From positions 1,364,001-1,428,000 of the forward strand of contig NZ_CP091804.1 of the NCBI RefSeq assembly GCF_022024275.1: 64,000 nucleotides of DNA, read 5' to 3'. Shown one piece after another: positions 25,033 to 34,046 of this stretch. The DNA is from Sphingopyxis sp. BSN-002. Its GTDB lineage: Bacteria > Pseudomonadota > Alphaproteobacteria > Sphingomonadales > Sphingomonadaceae. The notes under the pieces were generated by a model that did not search any database, was not told where the DNA came from, and saw nothing but the letters and a program-made list of their open reading frames with translations. Within the stretch, counting starts at the first letter, position 1. Every line of letters starts with the position of its first letter. The position numbers and the translations under genes were made by a program.

Positions 25033-26696
25033 CCACCCGCCTCGACAACAGCCGCGTGATCCGCCCGGCGACCGGTCCCGAGATCAGCGCGAAAAGCTGG
25101 CTCACCGAAGCGCCGATGCGGATGTTGATGAACAACCTCCACCCCGATGTCGCCGAGGCGCCGCACGAACTCGTCGTCTATGGCGGCATCGGCCGCGCCG
25201 CGCGTGACTGGGAAAGCTATGACAAGATCGTCGAGACGCTGAAGCGGCTCGAAGGCGACGAAACACTTCTGATCCAGTCGGGCAAGCCCGTCGGCGTGTT
25301 CCGCACGCACGAAAATGCGCCGCGCGTCCTGCTCGCCAATTCGAACCTCGTTCCCGAATGGGCGAATTGGGACCATTTCCACGAGCTCGATAAGAAGGGC
25401 CTGATGATGTACGGCCAGATGACGGCCGGAAGCTGGATCTACATCGGCAGTCAGGGCATCGTTCAGGGCACCTACGAAACCTTCGTCGAAATGGGCCGCC
25501 AGCATTATGGCGGCAGCCTCGCAGGCCGCTGGCTGCTGACGGCGGGCCTCGGCGGCATGGGGGGCGCGCAGCCGCTCGCAGCGGTGATGGCGGGCGCGAG
25601 CTGCCTCGCGATTGAATGCCAGCCGAGCCGCATCGAAATGCGCCTGCGCACCGGTTATCTCGACAAGCAGGCGAACAGCATCGACGAGGCGATCGCGATG
25701 ATCGAAGCCTCTCACGCGGAAGGAAAGCCGGTATCGGTCGGCCTGCTCGGCAACGCCGCCGAAATCCTGCCCGAGATGGTCCGCCGCGGCATCCGCCCCG
25801 ACCTGCTCACCGACCAGACCTCGGCGCACGACCCCGTGAACGGCTACCTCCCCGCTGGCTGGACGCTCGACCAATGGTTCTCGAAGCGCGAGAGCGATCC
25901 CGCCGCGGTCGCCAAGGCAGCCAAGGCGTCTATGGCGGTGCATGTGCAGGCGATGCTCGACCTGCAGGCGGCTGGCGTGCCGACGACCGACTATGGCAAC
26001 AATATCCGCCAGATGGCGAAGGACGAAGGTGTCGAGAACGCGTTCGACTTCCCCGGTTTCGTTCCCGCCTATGTGCGCCCGCTCTTCTGCCGCGGTATCG
26101 GCCCGTTCCGCTGGGCCGCTCTCTCGGGCGATCCCGAGGACATCTACAAGACCGACGCCAAGGTGAAGGAGTTGCTGCCCGACAACACGCATCTCCACAA
26201 CTGGCTCGACATGGCGCGCGAGAAGATCAGGTTCCAGGGCCTGCCCGCGCGCATCTGCTGGGTCGGGCTCGGAGACCGCCACCGGCTCGGCCTCGCCTTC
26301 AACGAGATGGTCGCGAGCGGCGAACTCAAGGCGCCGGTGGTCATCGGCCGCGATCATCTGGACTCAGGCTCGGTCGCTTCCCCGAACCGCGAGACCGAGG
26401 CGATGCGCGACGGGTCGGATGCGGTCAGCGACTGGCCGCTCCTCAACGCGCTGCTCAACACGGCGTCGGGCGCGACTTGGGTTTCGCTGCACCATGGCGG
26501 CGGCGTCGGCATGGGCTATTCGCAGCACAGCGGCATGGTGATTGTTGCCGACGGCACCCCCGAAGCGGCGAAGCGTCTCGAGCGTGTGCTGTGGAACGAC
26601 CCCGGCACCGGCGTCATGCGCCACGCCGACGCGGGCTATGGCATCGCGATCGCCTGCGCGCGCGAGAAGGGTCTGGACCTGCCCGGCATTCTCTGA
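25029..26696 (+). CDS. hutU: Urocanate hydratase
   Basis: A protein of 555 residues, the standard length. [26 protein letters not shown] is the NAD+-binding family signature, and [18 protein letters not shown] and [18 protein letters not shown] hold the active-site Cys and His regions. It hydrates urocanate to imidazolone propionate using tightly bound NAD+ as electrophile. The start overlaps hutG (ATGA) and the stop overlaps hutD (TGATG). Confidence 0.98.
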   Translation: MTTRLDNSRVIRPATGPEISAKSWLTEAPMRMLMNNLHPDVAEAPHELVVYGGIGRAARDWESYDKIVETLKRLEGDETLLIQSGKPVGVFRTHENAPRVLLANSNLVPEWANWDHFHELDKKGLMMYGQMTAGSWIYIGSQGIVQGTYETFVEMGRQHYGGSLAGRWLLTAGLGGMGGAQPLAAVMAGASCLAIECQPSRIEMRLRTGYLDKQANSIDEAIAMIEASHAEGKPVSVGLLGNAAEILPEMVRRGIRPDLLTDQTSAHDPVNGYLPAGWTLDQWFSKRESDPAAVAKAAKASMAVHVQAMLDLQAAGVPTTDYGNNIRQMAKDEGVENAFDFPGFVPAYVRPLFCRGIGPFRWAALSGDPEDIYKTDAKVKELLPDNTHLHNWLDMAREKIRFQGLPARICWVGLGDRHRLGLAFNEMVASGELKAPVVIGRDHLDSGSVASPNRETEAMRDGSDAVSDWPLLNALLNTASGATWVSLHHGGGVGMGYSQHSGMVIVADGTPEAAKRLERVLWNDPGTGVMRHADAGYGIAIACAREKGLDLPGIL

Positions 26697-27259
26697 TGGC
26701 GGGCGTCCGCTTTCTGCCCGCAAAGGATCGCGTCGCGCGGCCATGTAAAAATGGCGGCGGTGTGACGCGGGATATCACCGTCTTTCCGGAAGGCACGAGC
26801 GATGCGGACTTCCTTTGGCGCGTGAGCCTCGCGACGATCGCCGACGCGGGCCCGTTCTCGCCCTTTCCGGGTGTCGACCGGGCTTTCCTGCTGCTGCGCG
26901 GTGAGCTGGCCATCGCGATCGGCGATCAGGCAGAACAGCACATCCGGCCCGGCGCGCCCGCTCTCCTCTTCGGCGGTGACGAGCCGGTAGCCGCCCGTCC
27001 GGTGGCCGGGAGCTGCACGGCGCTCAATATCATGGCGCGCCGCGGGCAGACATCCGCAAAGGTCGGCCGCTGGACCGGTGCCCAAACCACCCTAGCCAGC
27101 GCGCTATTGCTGTTTGCACCCGAAGCCACTGCGATCGAGGTTGACGGTGAGCAGTTCGATCTCGCGCCCGACGATGCACTTCTGCTCCACCACCCGGCCG
27201 GTCTGTCGTCGATCAAAGGGGCCGTGATCGCTACCGAGATCTTCTACGACGCCGCCTGA
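26696..27259 (+). CDS. hutD: HutD/Ves-family cupin protein
   Basis: A protein of 187 residues. WKNGGG-like PCKNGGGVTRDI, FLWRVSLATIADAGPFSPFPGVDRAFLLLRG and LNIMARRG are the HutD/Ves blocks, a double cupin of unclear chemistry. In Pseudomonas HutD is needed for normal growth on histidine and is proposed to limit hut overexpression by binding formylglutamate. It is the last gene of the operon. The 3' 16 bases overlap the facing MFS gene, so the two transcripts converge without a terminator gap. Confidence 0.9.
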   Translation: MAGVRFLPAKDRVARPCKNGGGVTRDITVFPEGTSDADFLWRVSLATIADAGPFSPFPGVDRAFLLLRGELAIAIGDQAEQHIRPGAPALLFGGDEPVAARPVAGSCTALNIMARRGQTSAKVGRWTGAQTTLASALLLFAPEATAIEVDGEQFDLAPDDALLLHHPAGLSSIKGAVIATEIFYDAA

Positions 27260-28488
27260 ACCGCCGCATTCTTTGCGATCTGCCGCCGCAGAAGAAACAG
27301 CCCGCCCGCGAGGATCGCGGTCGGCACCAGCGCGAGCATGAACGCCGTCTGCCCGTCGAGATGCGCGAAGAGCTGGCCGGTGATCAGCGACCCCGTCGTT
27401 CCGCCGAGCGCCGAGAAGACGACGACCAGTCCCATCAGCGGCGGATGCTGCCGGTTCGGCATCGCGCTCAGCATGACCGAGATGATCGTCGGATAGACGG
27501 GCGCAAGCGCGATCCCGATCAGCGGGAACAGGAAGGCCGCGACCGGCGCGTCCCCCCAGCTGTGGATCGCGCCGGGGGTCAGCCCGTCAGCAAGCGGCAG
27601 CACGAGGACGATCAACGCCGCGAGTACCGCAAGGCAGATGTTGAGCACGGGATACCAGTCGAAGCGCGCCATCACCGCGCCCGCGCCGAAACGCCCGATC
27701 GCAAGGCAGGCGGCGAACAGGCTCGCGGCCTGCACACTCATCTGCGCGGGCAGGTGCAGCACCTCATTGTTGAAGGTCGGCAACCAGCTCTGGATCCCCT
27801 GCTCGATCAGCACGAACAGGAAGGCGCAGGCGACGAAGATCAGCACCAGCGGCAGCGCCGCGAGCTTCAGCATCCGGGCGAAGGCGGACCCCTCGCCGGC
27901 GTCGGCTTCCTCACCCTCGTGCGTGCGATGTTCGTCAACCGGCGCGGTCAGCAGCAGCGCAAGCGCGAGCGCGGTGATCGCGCCGAGCACCCAATAGGCG
28001 TTCAGCCAGCGCAGCCCGGCGGGATCGATGAAGGCGCTGAACACCCAATAGGAAGACAGCACCCCGACCATGAACATGCCTTCGATCAGGCTGGTCAGGC
28101 TGGCGTGTTTGCGTGGGGACTCGGTGACGAGCCCGATCATCGAATAGACGACGACCTTGGCGACCGCGAACGCTGCGCCGACCATGGCAAAATGGAGCCG
28201 TGCGACATTGAAGCTGCCAAACAGCGGCATGACGAGGCAGCCTGCGACCGCCAGCACCAGCGCGCCGATCAGCGCATTCTTGAGGCCGATGCGGGGAAGG
28301 TAGCTCGCCGTCACGAACGACACGATCGCGATGGTGATGTCCTTGAAGCCCTCGAGCGTGCTCGCCTCGGGCTTGGTGACATGAAAACTGGAAATGGACT
28401 GGAGGATGACCGTCCCGACGCTGTTGAGCAGCATCGCGAAGGCGACATAGGTCAAGATAAGTGCGGCAATCAGCCGTGTACGCGCCAT
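27244..28488 (-). CDS. MFS transporter (probable sugar uptake)
   Basis: A protein of 414 residues with twelve predicted membrane helices and a central acidic loop (HRTHEGEEADAGEG). It belongs to the major facilitator superfamily. It lies on the same strand as, and downstream of, a TonB receptor, a GH65 phosphorylase-mutase fusion and a LacI regulator, so the natural substrate is probably a disaccharide taken to the cytoplasm intact for phosphorolysis. ATG 28488 follows GGGGGAC at proper spacing; an in-frame ATG at 28512 is less likely. Histidine or urocanate transport is a weaker alternative given the adjacent hut operon. Confidence 0.85.
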   Translation of the reverse strand: MARTRLIAALILTYVAFAMLLNSVGTVILQSISSFHVTKPEASTLEGFKDITIAIVSFVTASYLPRIGLKNALIGALVLAVAGCLVMPLFGSFNVARLHFAMVGAAFAVAKVVVYSMIGLVTESPRKHASLTSLIEGMFMVGVLSSYWVFSAFIDPAGLRWLNAYWVLGAITALALALLLTAPVDEHRTHEGEEADAGEGSAFARMLKLAALPLVLIFVACAFLFVLIEQGIQSWLPTFNNEVLHLPAQMSVQAASLFAACLAIGRFGAGAVMARFDWYPVLNICLAVLAALIVLVLPLADGLTPGAIHSWGDAPVAAFLFPLIGIALAPVYPTIISVMLSAMPNRQHPPLMGLVVVFSALGGTTGSLITGQLFAHLDGQTAFMLALVPTAILAGGLFLLRRQIAKNAAVQAAS

Positions 28489-28503
28489 GTCGTCCCCCAA
28501 ACC

Positions 28504-28517
28504 CTTATACATATAAG
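28504..28517 (-). promoter_or_regulatory. Short dyad before the MFS gene
   Basis: CTTATA-TG-TATAAG (minus strand) is a 6-2-6 palindrome 16-29 bp upstream of ATG 28488. It may be a -10 region or an operator. It shares a TGTATA half with the HutC site but not the full core. Confidence 0.25.
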
Positions 28518-28520
28518 AAG

Positions 28521-28549
28521 GGGTGGCCGCGAAGAGGCCGCGGCCACCC
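28521..28549 (-). terminator. Strong hairpin between TonB receptor and MFS genes
   Basis: GGGTGGCCGCG (28521-28531) pairs perfectly with CGCGGCCACCC (28539-28549), a 7-nt loop, followed on the minus strand by CCTTCTT. A smaller AGAGG/CCTCT hairpin with four T lies at 28564-28582. Both come after the receptor stop and would reduce read-through into the transporter gene. Confidence 0.55.
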
Positions 28550-28591
28550 AGTAGGAGAGTTACGAAAAGAGGTCGGTCCTCTCCACGCCTC

Positions 28592-30952
28592 TTAGAACTT
28601 GTATGCCGCGCTGAAGCGGAACGAGCGGCCGAGGATCGGGCGCGCGTTGACGACTTCGCCGCCGGTCTGGCCGAGCGTCCGCGGATCGCCCTCGGTCAGC
28701 CCGACCTTGTCGGTCAGATTGTCCGCGGTCACCGCGAAAGTCAGCGCCTGATTGACGTCGAAGCTGACGCCCGCGTCGATCTTGAAATAGTGCGGCAGGC
28801 TTTGCGTGTTCGCGGTGTCGGAGAAGCGATCACCGATGTAGCTGAAGGTCGAGAAGAGCGAGACCTTGCTGTCGCCGAACTCGATGTCGTACGACGGGGT
28901 CACGCGCCACTGCCACTTCGGCTGCCGCTGGACGCGGTTGCCGCTGAGATCGATCGTGCCGCCGCCCGCGAAGAAGTTGCGATACTTCGCATCGAGCCAG
29001 GTACCCGAGAAGGCGATGGTGAAATTGTCGACCGGACGCAGCTGGCCTTCCAATTCGATGCCCGTGCTGCGCGCGCCGCCGATGTCGGCGACCGGCGCAC
29101 CATTCTGGATAACCGTCGTCACCAGACCGCTGAACTTAGTATGGAACAGCGTGGCATAGAGCGACACGAGGTCGGTGCGGACCTTGATCCCGCCTTCATA
29201 GTTGTCGACGCGCGGCGAGACGAAGATGCCGTCGCGCAGATTGTCGAAAAAGGGGTTCGTGTTGCCGCGGTTGTAACGGATATAGGCGCCGACCGACGAC
29301 GAGAAGTCGTAGTTCAGGCCCGCCGTCCACGACCATGCGCCCTTCTTGTACGCAATGTTACGGAAGGTGCCGTTCAGCACCGCCGTGCCGTTGTTATAGA
29401 GCGTGTTCGGATTGTTGTCCGTGTCGACCGAGCTGTTGTTCTCGATCGTGCCCGTCGCACGGTAATTCTGGTAGCGGAGGCCCGCATCGAAGCGCAGTTC
29501 GGGCGTGATCTGATATTCGTCGACCGCGTAGAAGGCATATTCGCGGCCGTCATAGGCGGCATTGACGTTGAAGAACGACCCTTGCGTGAAGCCGTTGTTC
29601 GTCGCGATCTGTCCGTTCGCAAGCGTCAGGTTCAACAGCCGGCCGTTGTTTTCGGCGGTCAGCAGATGGACGTTGCCGAGGTTCCACTGGTCGTTGGACG
29701 AGAAGTCCGAATAATAACCGCCAAGCGTGAACTTGTTGTTGCCGCTTTCCCATTCGACGTTGAGGTCGTTGGTGAAATCCTCGATCTGCTTGCGCACGAT
29801 CCAGGTTCCTGCCCGGATAACCTGCTGCGTTCCGGATACTGCCTGTCCACCGTTGACGTAGGTCAGGCTGCCGACCGAGCTGCCGAGCGAGGCCGCATAG
29901 GCATTCGCCGTCATCGCGGTGCTTGCCGGAACGAGGCCGGTCGTGTCGGCGTCGCCGTTGAGGTAGCTCGCGCGGTAGCGCAGCTGCAACCCGTCGCCGA
30001 TCTCGTAATCGAAATTGGTGCCAAGATTGATCAGCTTTGCGCCGCGGCCGTCGGCAAGGTCGGTACGCGTCCCGTCGGGAAGAACCGAAAGCCGCGTCTC
30101 GGGGCCGGCAAGCGCGCCGGTGCCGGGATCGATATTGCCGAACTGGCGCACCTTGTTGCCGTCACGGATCACCGGGATGGGCAGCAGCCACTGGCCATGA
30201 TCGTTAAGGTAGCGCGCATAGACGAGCAACGAGCCCTTGTCGAAATCGTGGCGGATGTTGCCGGTGATCTGACCGCCTTTCTCGGCGGTGAAGCCGGGGT
30301 TGCGGATGCCGTGGCCGCTCGAATAATAGCCGCCCACCATAAAGCTGGTGTTCTCGCCGAGCGGGCCGGAGAGCAGCATGTCCCCGCGAATATCGCCATA
30401 GTCGGTGATGCTGCCCTTCACGAGCCCTTCGAAATCGCGCCCGCCTTCCTTCTGGACGAAGTTGACGGTCAGGCCGGGCTGGCCGTTGCCGAACAGCGCG
30501 CCGGTGCCGCCGCGTACGGCTTCGACACGGTCGATCGTCTCGTCGATGCGGATGAGCTGGGTGTTTTCGAGGAAGGACAGCGTCGGAGGCGAGAAGAAGG
30601 GGACGCCCTGTACCGTCAGCGTGACGAATTCGGCGTCGCCGCCCGAAGGGTAGCCGCGCACGAAGATGTTCGCGCCATTCTGCCCGCCCGAACTTTCGGC
30701 GGACACGCCCGGGATGACCTTGAACAGGTCGGCGGTGCTGTTCGGCGCGGCCTTGTCGATCGCGTCCGATGTGATGTTGGTGATCGCAAAGGCGGCGGCC
30801 TGACGATTGACCCCGCCGCCGGCCGTGCCGGTCACGATGATCTCGTCGCTCGCGGGTGCGGCGTCGTCGGCTTGAGGCGCTTCCTGGGCAAAGGCCGTCG
30901 TCGGCAGCGCAATGAGCGCGATCGACGCCAGCAGATGGGTCCGGTTCAACAT
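28592..30952 (-). CDS. TonB-dependent receptor (saccharide-uptake type, inferred)
   Basis: A protein of 786 residues. Signal peptide 1-22 (LPTTAFAQ), TonB-box-like DEIIVTGT, plug domain (NIFVRGYPSGGDAEFVTLTVQG, VEAVRGGTGALFGNGQPG) and a barrel with C-terminal aromatic FSAAYKF. It should import a ligand across the outer membrane using TonB energy. The start overlaps the end of the GH65 gene by 7 bases, with GGAGGAAA as ribosome binding site, so ligand and phosphorylase substrate are probably the same oligosaccharide. No heme or siderophore signature is seen. Confidence 0.92.
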   Translation of the reverse strand: MLNRTHLLASIALIALPTTAFAQEAPQADDAAPASDEIIVTGTAGGGVNRQAAAFAITNITSDAIDKAAPNSTADLFKVIPGVSAESSGGQNGANIFVRGYPSGGDAEFVTLTVQGVPFFSPPTLSFLENTQLIRIDETIDRVEAVRGGTGALFGNGQPGLTVNFVQKEGGRDFEGLVKGSITDYGDIRGDMLLSGPLGENTSFMVGGYYSSGHGIRNPGFTAEKGGQITGNIRHDFDKGSLLVYARYLNDHGQWLLPIPVIRDGNKVRQFGNIDPGTGALAGPETRLSVLPDGTRTDLADGRGAKLINLGTNFDYEIGDGLQLRYRASYLNGDADTTGLVPASTAMTANAYAASLGSSVGSLTYVNGGQAVSGTQQVIRAGTWIVRKQIEDFTNDLNVEWESGNNKFTLGGYYSDFSSNDQWNLGNVHLLTAENNGRLLNLTLANGQIATNNGFTQGSFFNVNAAYDGREYAFYAVDEYQITPELRFDAGLRYQNYRATGTIENNSSVDTDNNPNTLYNNGTAVLNGTFRNIAYKKGAWSWTAGLNYDFSSSVGAYIRYNRGNTNPFFDNLRDGIFVSPRVDNYEGGIKVRTDLVSLYATLFHTKFSGLVTTVIQNGAPVADIGGARSTGIELEGQLRPVDNFTIAFSGTWLDAKYRNFFAGGGTIDLSGNRVQRQPKWQWRVTPSYDIEFGDSKVSLFSTFSYIGDRFSDTANTQSLPHYFKIDAGVSFDVNQALTFAVTADNLTDKVGLTEGDPRTLGQTGGEVVNARPILGRSFRFSAAYKF

Positions 30953-33930
30953 GAGATTTCCTCCACTTTATCTGGTCTGTTTGAAAGGCCCGCGCGCGGC
31001 GCCGCTTCCCGTTCTGTCGACAGGATCCGGTCTACCGTGAGCGCACCGATGGCGGGGACGTTGAACTCGGCGTCGGGCAGCGCCTCTTCTGACCCGATGC
31101 CTATGGCTGCCATGCCCGCCGCATGGATCGCCGTTATTCCGGCCCGTGCATCTTCGACACCGATGCACTGGTCCGGGGACAGGCCCATGCCGTCGGCACA
31201 GGCGAGAAAAATGTCGGGCGCGGGCTTGGCATGCACCACCGCCCCTGCATCCGCGATGAAATCGAACTCGTCGGCGATACCGAGCAGCCGCACGACATCG
31301 GGGGCGTTCCGGCTTGCTGAGGCAAGGCCGATCTTCAGCCCTGCCGCGCGCAGCCCGTCGAACAGCTCGCTGACGCCGGCGAAGAGGTTGGCCGGCGAAT
31401 AGGCGGCGAGCCGTTCGCGATAGATGTCGTTCTTTTCCGCCAGCATGGCGTCGAACCTCTCCGCGTCGACCTCCGCACCCGCATGTTCGAGGATCAGCCG
31501 CAAGGAGTTACCGCGGTCGACCCCCTTCAGCCGGTGATTGACCTCGCGGTCGAACGCGAAACCGTGCGCGTCGGCGAGCGCCTGCCACGCCTGATAATGA
31601 TCCTCAGCAGTGTCGGTGAGCACGCCGTCGAGGTCGAAGATCACACCCTTGCGCGACGGTCGAAGCATCATGACAGGCTGCGCATCAATACGCAGCGCGC
31701 GGCCATGGTCGACGACGTCGAGCGGCTCGCCGGCAAGCAGGCGATAGGTGCAGCCAACAGCGTCGACCGCAAGCTCGATCGTGCTCCCCCGCCATTGCAG
31801 GCGGAAACTGTAGCCGTTCCACGCCGAGGGAAGCTGCGGCCGGAACGCCGGTGCCGCGCCATCGAGGCGCAAGCCGCCCCACCCCTGCGCGAGGATCAGC
31901 CAGCTTCCCGCGAGCGCCGCCATATGCAGGCCGTGCGAGGTGTTGCCATGGCGGTTTTCAAGATCGACGAACGCGCATTCGTGCATAAAGCGAAGCGCCG
32001 CCGTCTCGTCGCCGAGACGCGCCGCGGCGATTGCGAACGACACCGACGACAGCGTCGAGTCATGCGTGGTGACGCGGCTGTAATAGTCGAAATTGCGACG
32101 CTGGCGCGACAGCGGCATCTCGACCAGATCCATCGCCATCGCCTGGACGACATTGCCCTGCTTCGCGACCTGATGGCGGAAAAGGATCATCGGGTGATAG
32201 CGCATGAGCAGCGGCCCATGGCGATCGCCCGATGCTGCAAGACCCGGCAATTCGGGGCGACCCAGAAAAGCATCGTCCTGCGGATTGACGCCCAGCGCCG
32301 GGTCGACCGGCAACCACATCGCATCGGCAGCCGCGCGCCAGCCGGCAACCTCCCCGTCCTTAAGGTCGATCGCGGCCGCAAGGGCAGAGAATTCGTGGCG
32401 CGCGCGCAGCCAGTCCGCCGTATCGGCGGCATAGGCCAGATGCCGGCGCGCGATGGCATTGGTATAGAAATCATTGTCGACCAGCGCAGAATACTCGTCC
32501 GGTCCGGTCACGCCGTGGATGCAGAAGGCGCCGCCGCGGCGCGGATCGAACGCGCCGATCTCCATCCACATACGCGCGGTTTCAAACAGCATTTCAGCCG
32601 CCTCGGCACGAAACGCCTCGTCGCCGGTCGCCGCTATGTACAGCGCGAGCGCATAAGCGATGTCGCCGTTGATATGATATTGCGCCGAGCCCGTGGGATA
32701 GTGCGACGAACATTCGTCACCGGCGATCGTCCGCCATGGATAGAGCGCGCCGCGGCTATGGCCGAGTGCCTTCGCATGCGCCCGCGCGCGATCGAGTTTG
32801 CCGACGCGATAGGCGAGCAATGTCTTCGCCCGTTCGGGCGCCTGCAGCGCAAGCACCGGCAGCATGAAGGTTTCGGCATCCCAGAAATAATGGCCTTCAT
32901 AGCCTTCACCGGTCAGGCCCTTTGCACCGATGCTGTGGTTCGGGTCGCGGCTCGCCGACTGGTGGAGCTGGAACAGGTCGAAACGCAGCGCCTCGGCCAG
33001 AGCGTCGTCGCCGTCGATCGCAAAGCCCGCCTTGCCCCAAAACGCCTGCACCGCCGACCGCTGGCCTTCCGCGATAGCATCGAAACCGGTGGTCGCCCCC
33101 TCGACTGCGACAAGGTCGACCGGGCGGCCGCGGGCACATGCCATCGCAACCACCCGGTCGATCGTCAGGGTGTCGCCCGCGACCATCTCCCCACGCACCA
33201 CATGTCCCGCGTGGACTGCCGCGACCTGAGCGGTCGGACACGCGACATGCTGGCGATAGGCGAGATGAGCGACATCCTGCGCGAACCGGGTGACGGAAGG
33301 GTTGTCGCCCGGCAGGGGAGAAGAGATCGTCCATTGCGGCTGCATCCGGGCCGAGATGCGAGGGTCGTCGGCCTCGACGCCGCTCACACCGTCAACCTCG
33401 GTGCCGTAGGTGAGCCAGGCCTGGAAACCGCCGGCAAAGTCAACCGGGCGGATGTGGATGCGCGACGCGACGCAAGCATGGCCGCCAAGCGGAACGATGC
33501 GCTCGACGGCGATTTCGAGCGTCCGTCCGTTCCCGAGCGTCCAGCGCGACACGCGCTGCAGCGTGCCGGTGGCAAAATCGAGCACGCTTTCGGTCAAGGT
33601 CGGTTCGGCGGTGCCGAAGTCGACCGGCTGACCGTCGATATGCAGGCGCACCAGCAGCGGGCTCGGGCAGGCGACCCGCGTATCGGTCGCGGTGGCGTAG
33701 CCGGGAAAGCTCTCGTGATAGGTGATCGGCCGACTGACGTACGCATCGGACAGGTAGGCGCACGGCGCCACGGCGCATTCGTCGATCACCCCTTCGACGC
33801 CGCACAGGCCGTTCGCGAGCGCGAACAGCGCCGCCGCCTCCGCACCGGTGGCATCGGCTCCGCGCCGGACGAGCCGCATCGACTGAGATGAATATCCGGA
33901 AATCGCCACCTGCGTCCTCACCCACGGCAA
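30946..33930 (-). CDS. Bifunctional GH65 disaccharide phosphorylase / beta-phosphoglucomutase
   Basis: A protein of 994 residues. Residues 1-755 are glycoside hydrolase family 65 (maltose/trehalose/kojibiose phosphorylase type): HYFWDAETFMLPVL near 347, the general acid E479 in GVTGPDEYS, and TTHDSTLS, the phosphate-binding segment of the phosphorylases. Residues 762-980 are a HAD beta-phosphoglucomutase with FDLDGVLTDTA (D766 nucleophile, D768), GLASASRNA and HAKPAPDIF. The enzyme would split an alpha-linked glucoside with phosphate to beta-glucose 1-phosphate and pass it to glucose 6-phosphate in one polypeptide. No signal peptide, so cytoplasmic. Linkage specificity is not evident. Confidence 0.92.
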   Translation of the reverse strand: MPWVRTQVAISGYSSQSMRLVRRGADATGAEAAALFALANGLCGVEGVIDECAVAPCAYLSDAYVSRPITYHESFPGYATATDTRVACPSPLLVRLHIDGQPVDFGTAEPTLTESVLDFATGTLQRVSRWTLGNGRTLEIAVERIVPLGGHACVASRIHIRPVDFAGGFQAWLTYGTEVDGVSGVEADDPRISARMQPQWTISSPLPGDNPSVTRFAQDVAHLAYRQHVACPTAQVAAVHAGHVVRGEMVAGDTLTIDRVVAMACARGRPVDLVAVEGATTGFDAIAEGQRSAVQAFWGKAGFAIDGDDALAEALRFDLFQLHQSASRDPNHSIGAKGLTGEGYEGHYFWDAETFMLPVLALQAPERAKTLLAYRVGKLDRARAHAKALGHSRGALYPWRTIAGDECSSHYPTGSAQYHINGDIAYALALYIAATGDEAFRAEAAEMLFETARMWMEIGAFDPRRGGAFCIHGVTGPDEYSALVDNDFYTNAIARRHLAYAADTADWLRARHEFSALAAAIDLKDGEVAGWRAAADAMWLPVDPALGVNPQDDAFLGRPELPGLAASGDRHGPLLMRYHPMILFRHQVAKQGNVVQAMAMDLVEMPLSRQRRNFDYYSRVTTHDSTLSSVSFAIAAARLGDETAALRFMHECAFVDLENRHGNTSHGLHMAALAGSWLILAQGWGGLRLDGAAPAFRPQLPSAWNGYSFRLQWRGSTIELAVDAVGCTYRLLAGEPLDVVDHGRALRIDAQPVMMLRPSRKGVIFDLDGVLTDTAEDHYQAWQALADAHGFAFDREVNHRLKGVDRGNSLRLILEHAGAEVDAERFDAMLAEKNDIYRERLAAYSPANLFAGVSELFDGLRAAGLKIGLASASRNAPDVVRLLGIADEFDFIADAGAVVHAKPAPDIFLACADGMGLSPDQCIGVEDARAGITAIHAAGMAAIGIGSEEALPDAEFNVPAIGALTVDRILSTEREAAPRAGLSNRPDKVEEISC

Positions 33931-33971
33931 AGGCTGCTCGGCCCAAGCTCTGAGGGGTGTGTCTCCTGCAA

Positions 33972-34003
33972 AATGGTATCGATGTCAAGATATCGATACC
34001 ATT
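33972..34003. promoter_or_regulatory. LacI-type operator, mirrored double site
   Basis: AATGGTATCGAT (33972-33983) and ATCGATACCATT (33992-34003) are perfect 12-bp inverted arms around 8 bp. Each arm also forms its own ATCGAT-centred half-palindrome. The site is 42 bp upstream of the GH65 gene and directly below the lacI-type gene. Confidence 0.7.
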
Positions 34004-34046
34004 CGTTGCCAAACGGCTATTTTGCGGGAATTTGACGACAGCTGAA

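Noticed and set aside
28504..28517. HutC site upstream of the MFS gene
   Set aside because: Only one TGTATA half matches; the full TGTATATACA core is absent.
28523..33891. Long open frames antisense to the TonB receptor and to the GH65 fusion (959 and 802 codons)
   Set aside because: High-GC third positions keep the opposite strand open. Products are Arg/Glu/Val-rich low-complexity, with no family motif or start signal, while the minus-strand genes have clear domains.
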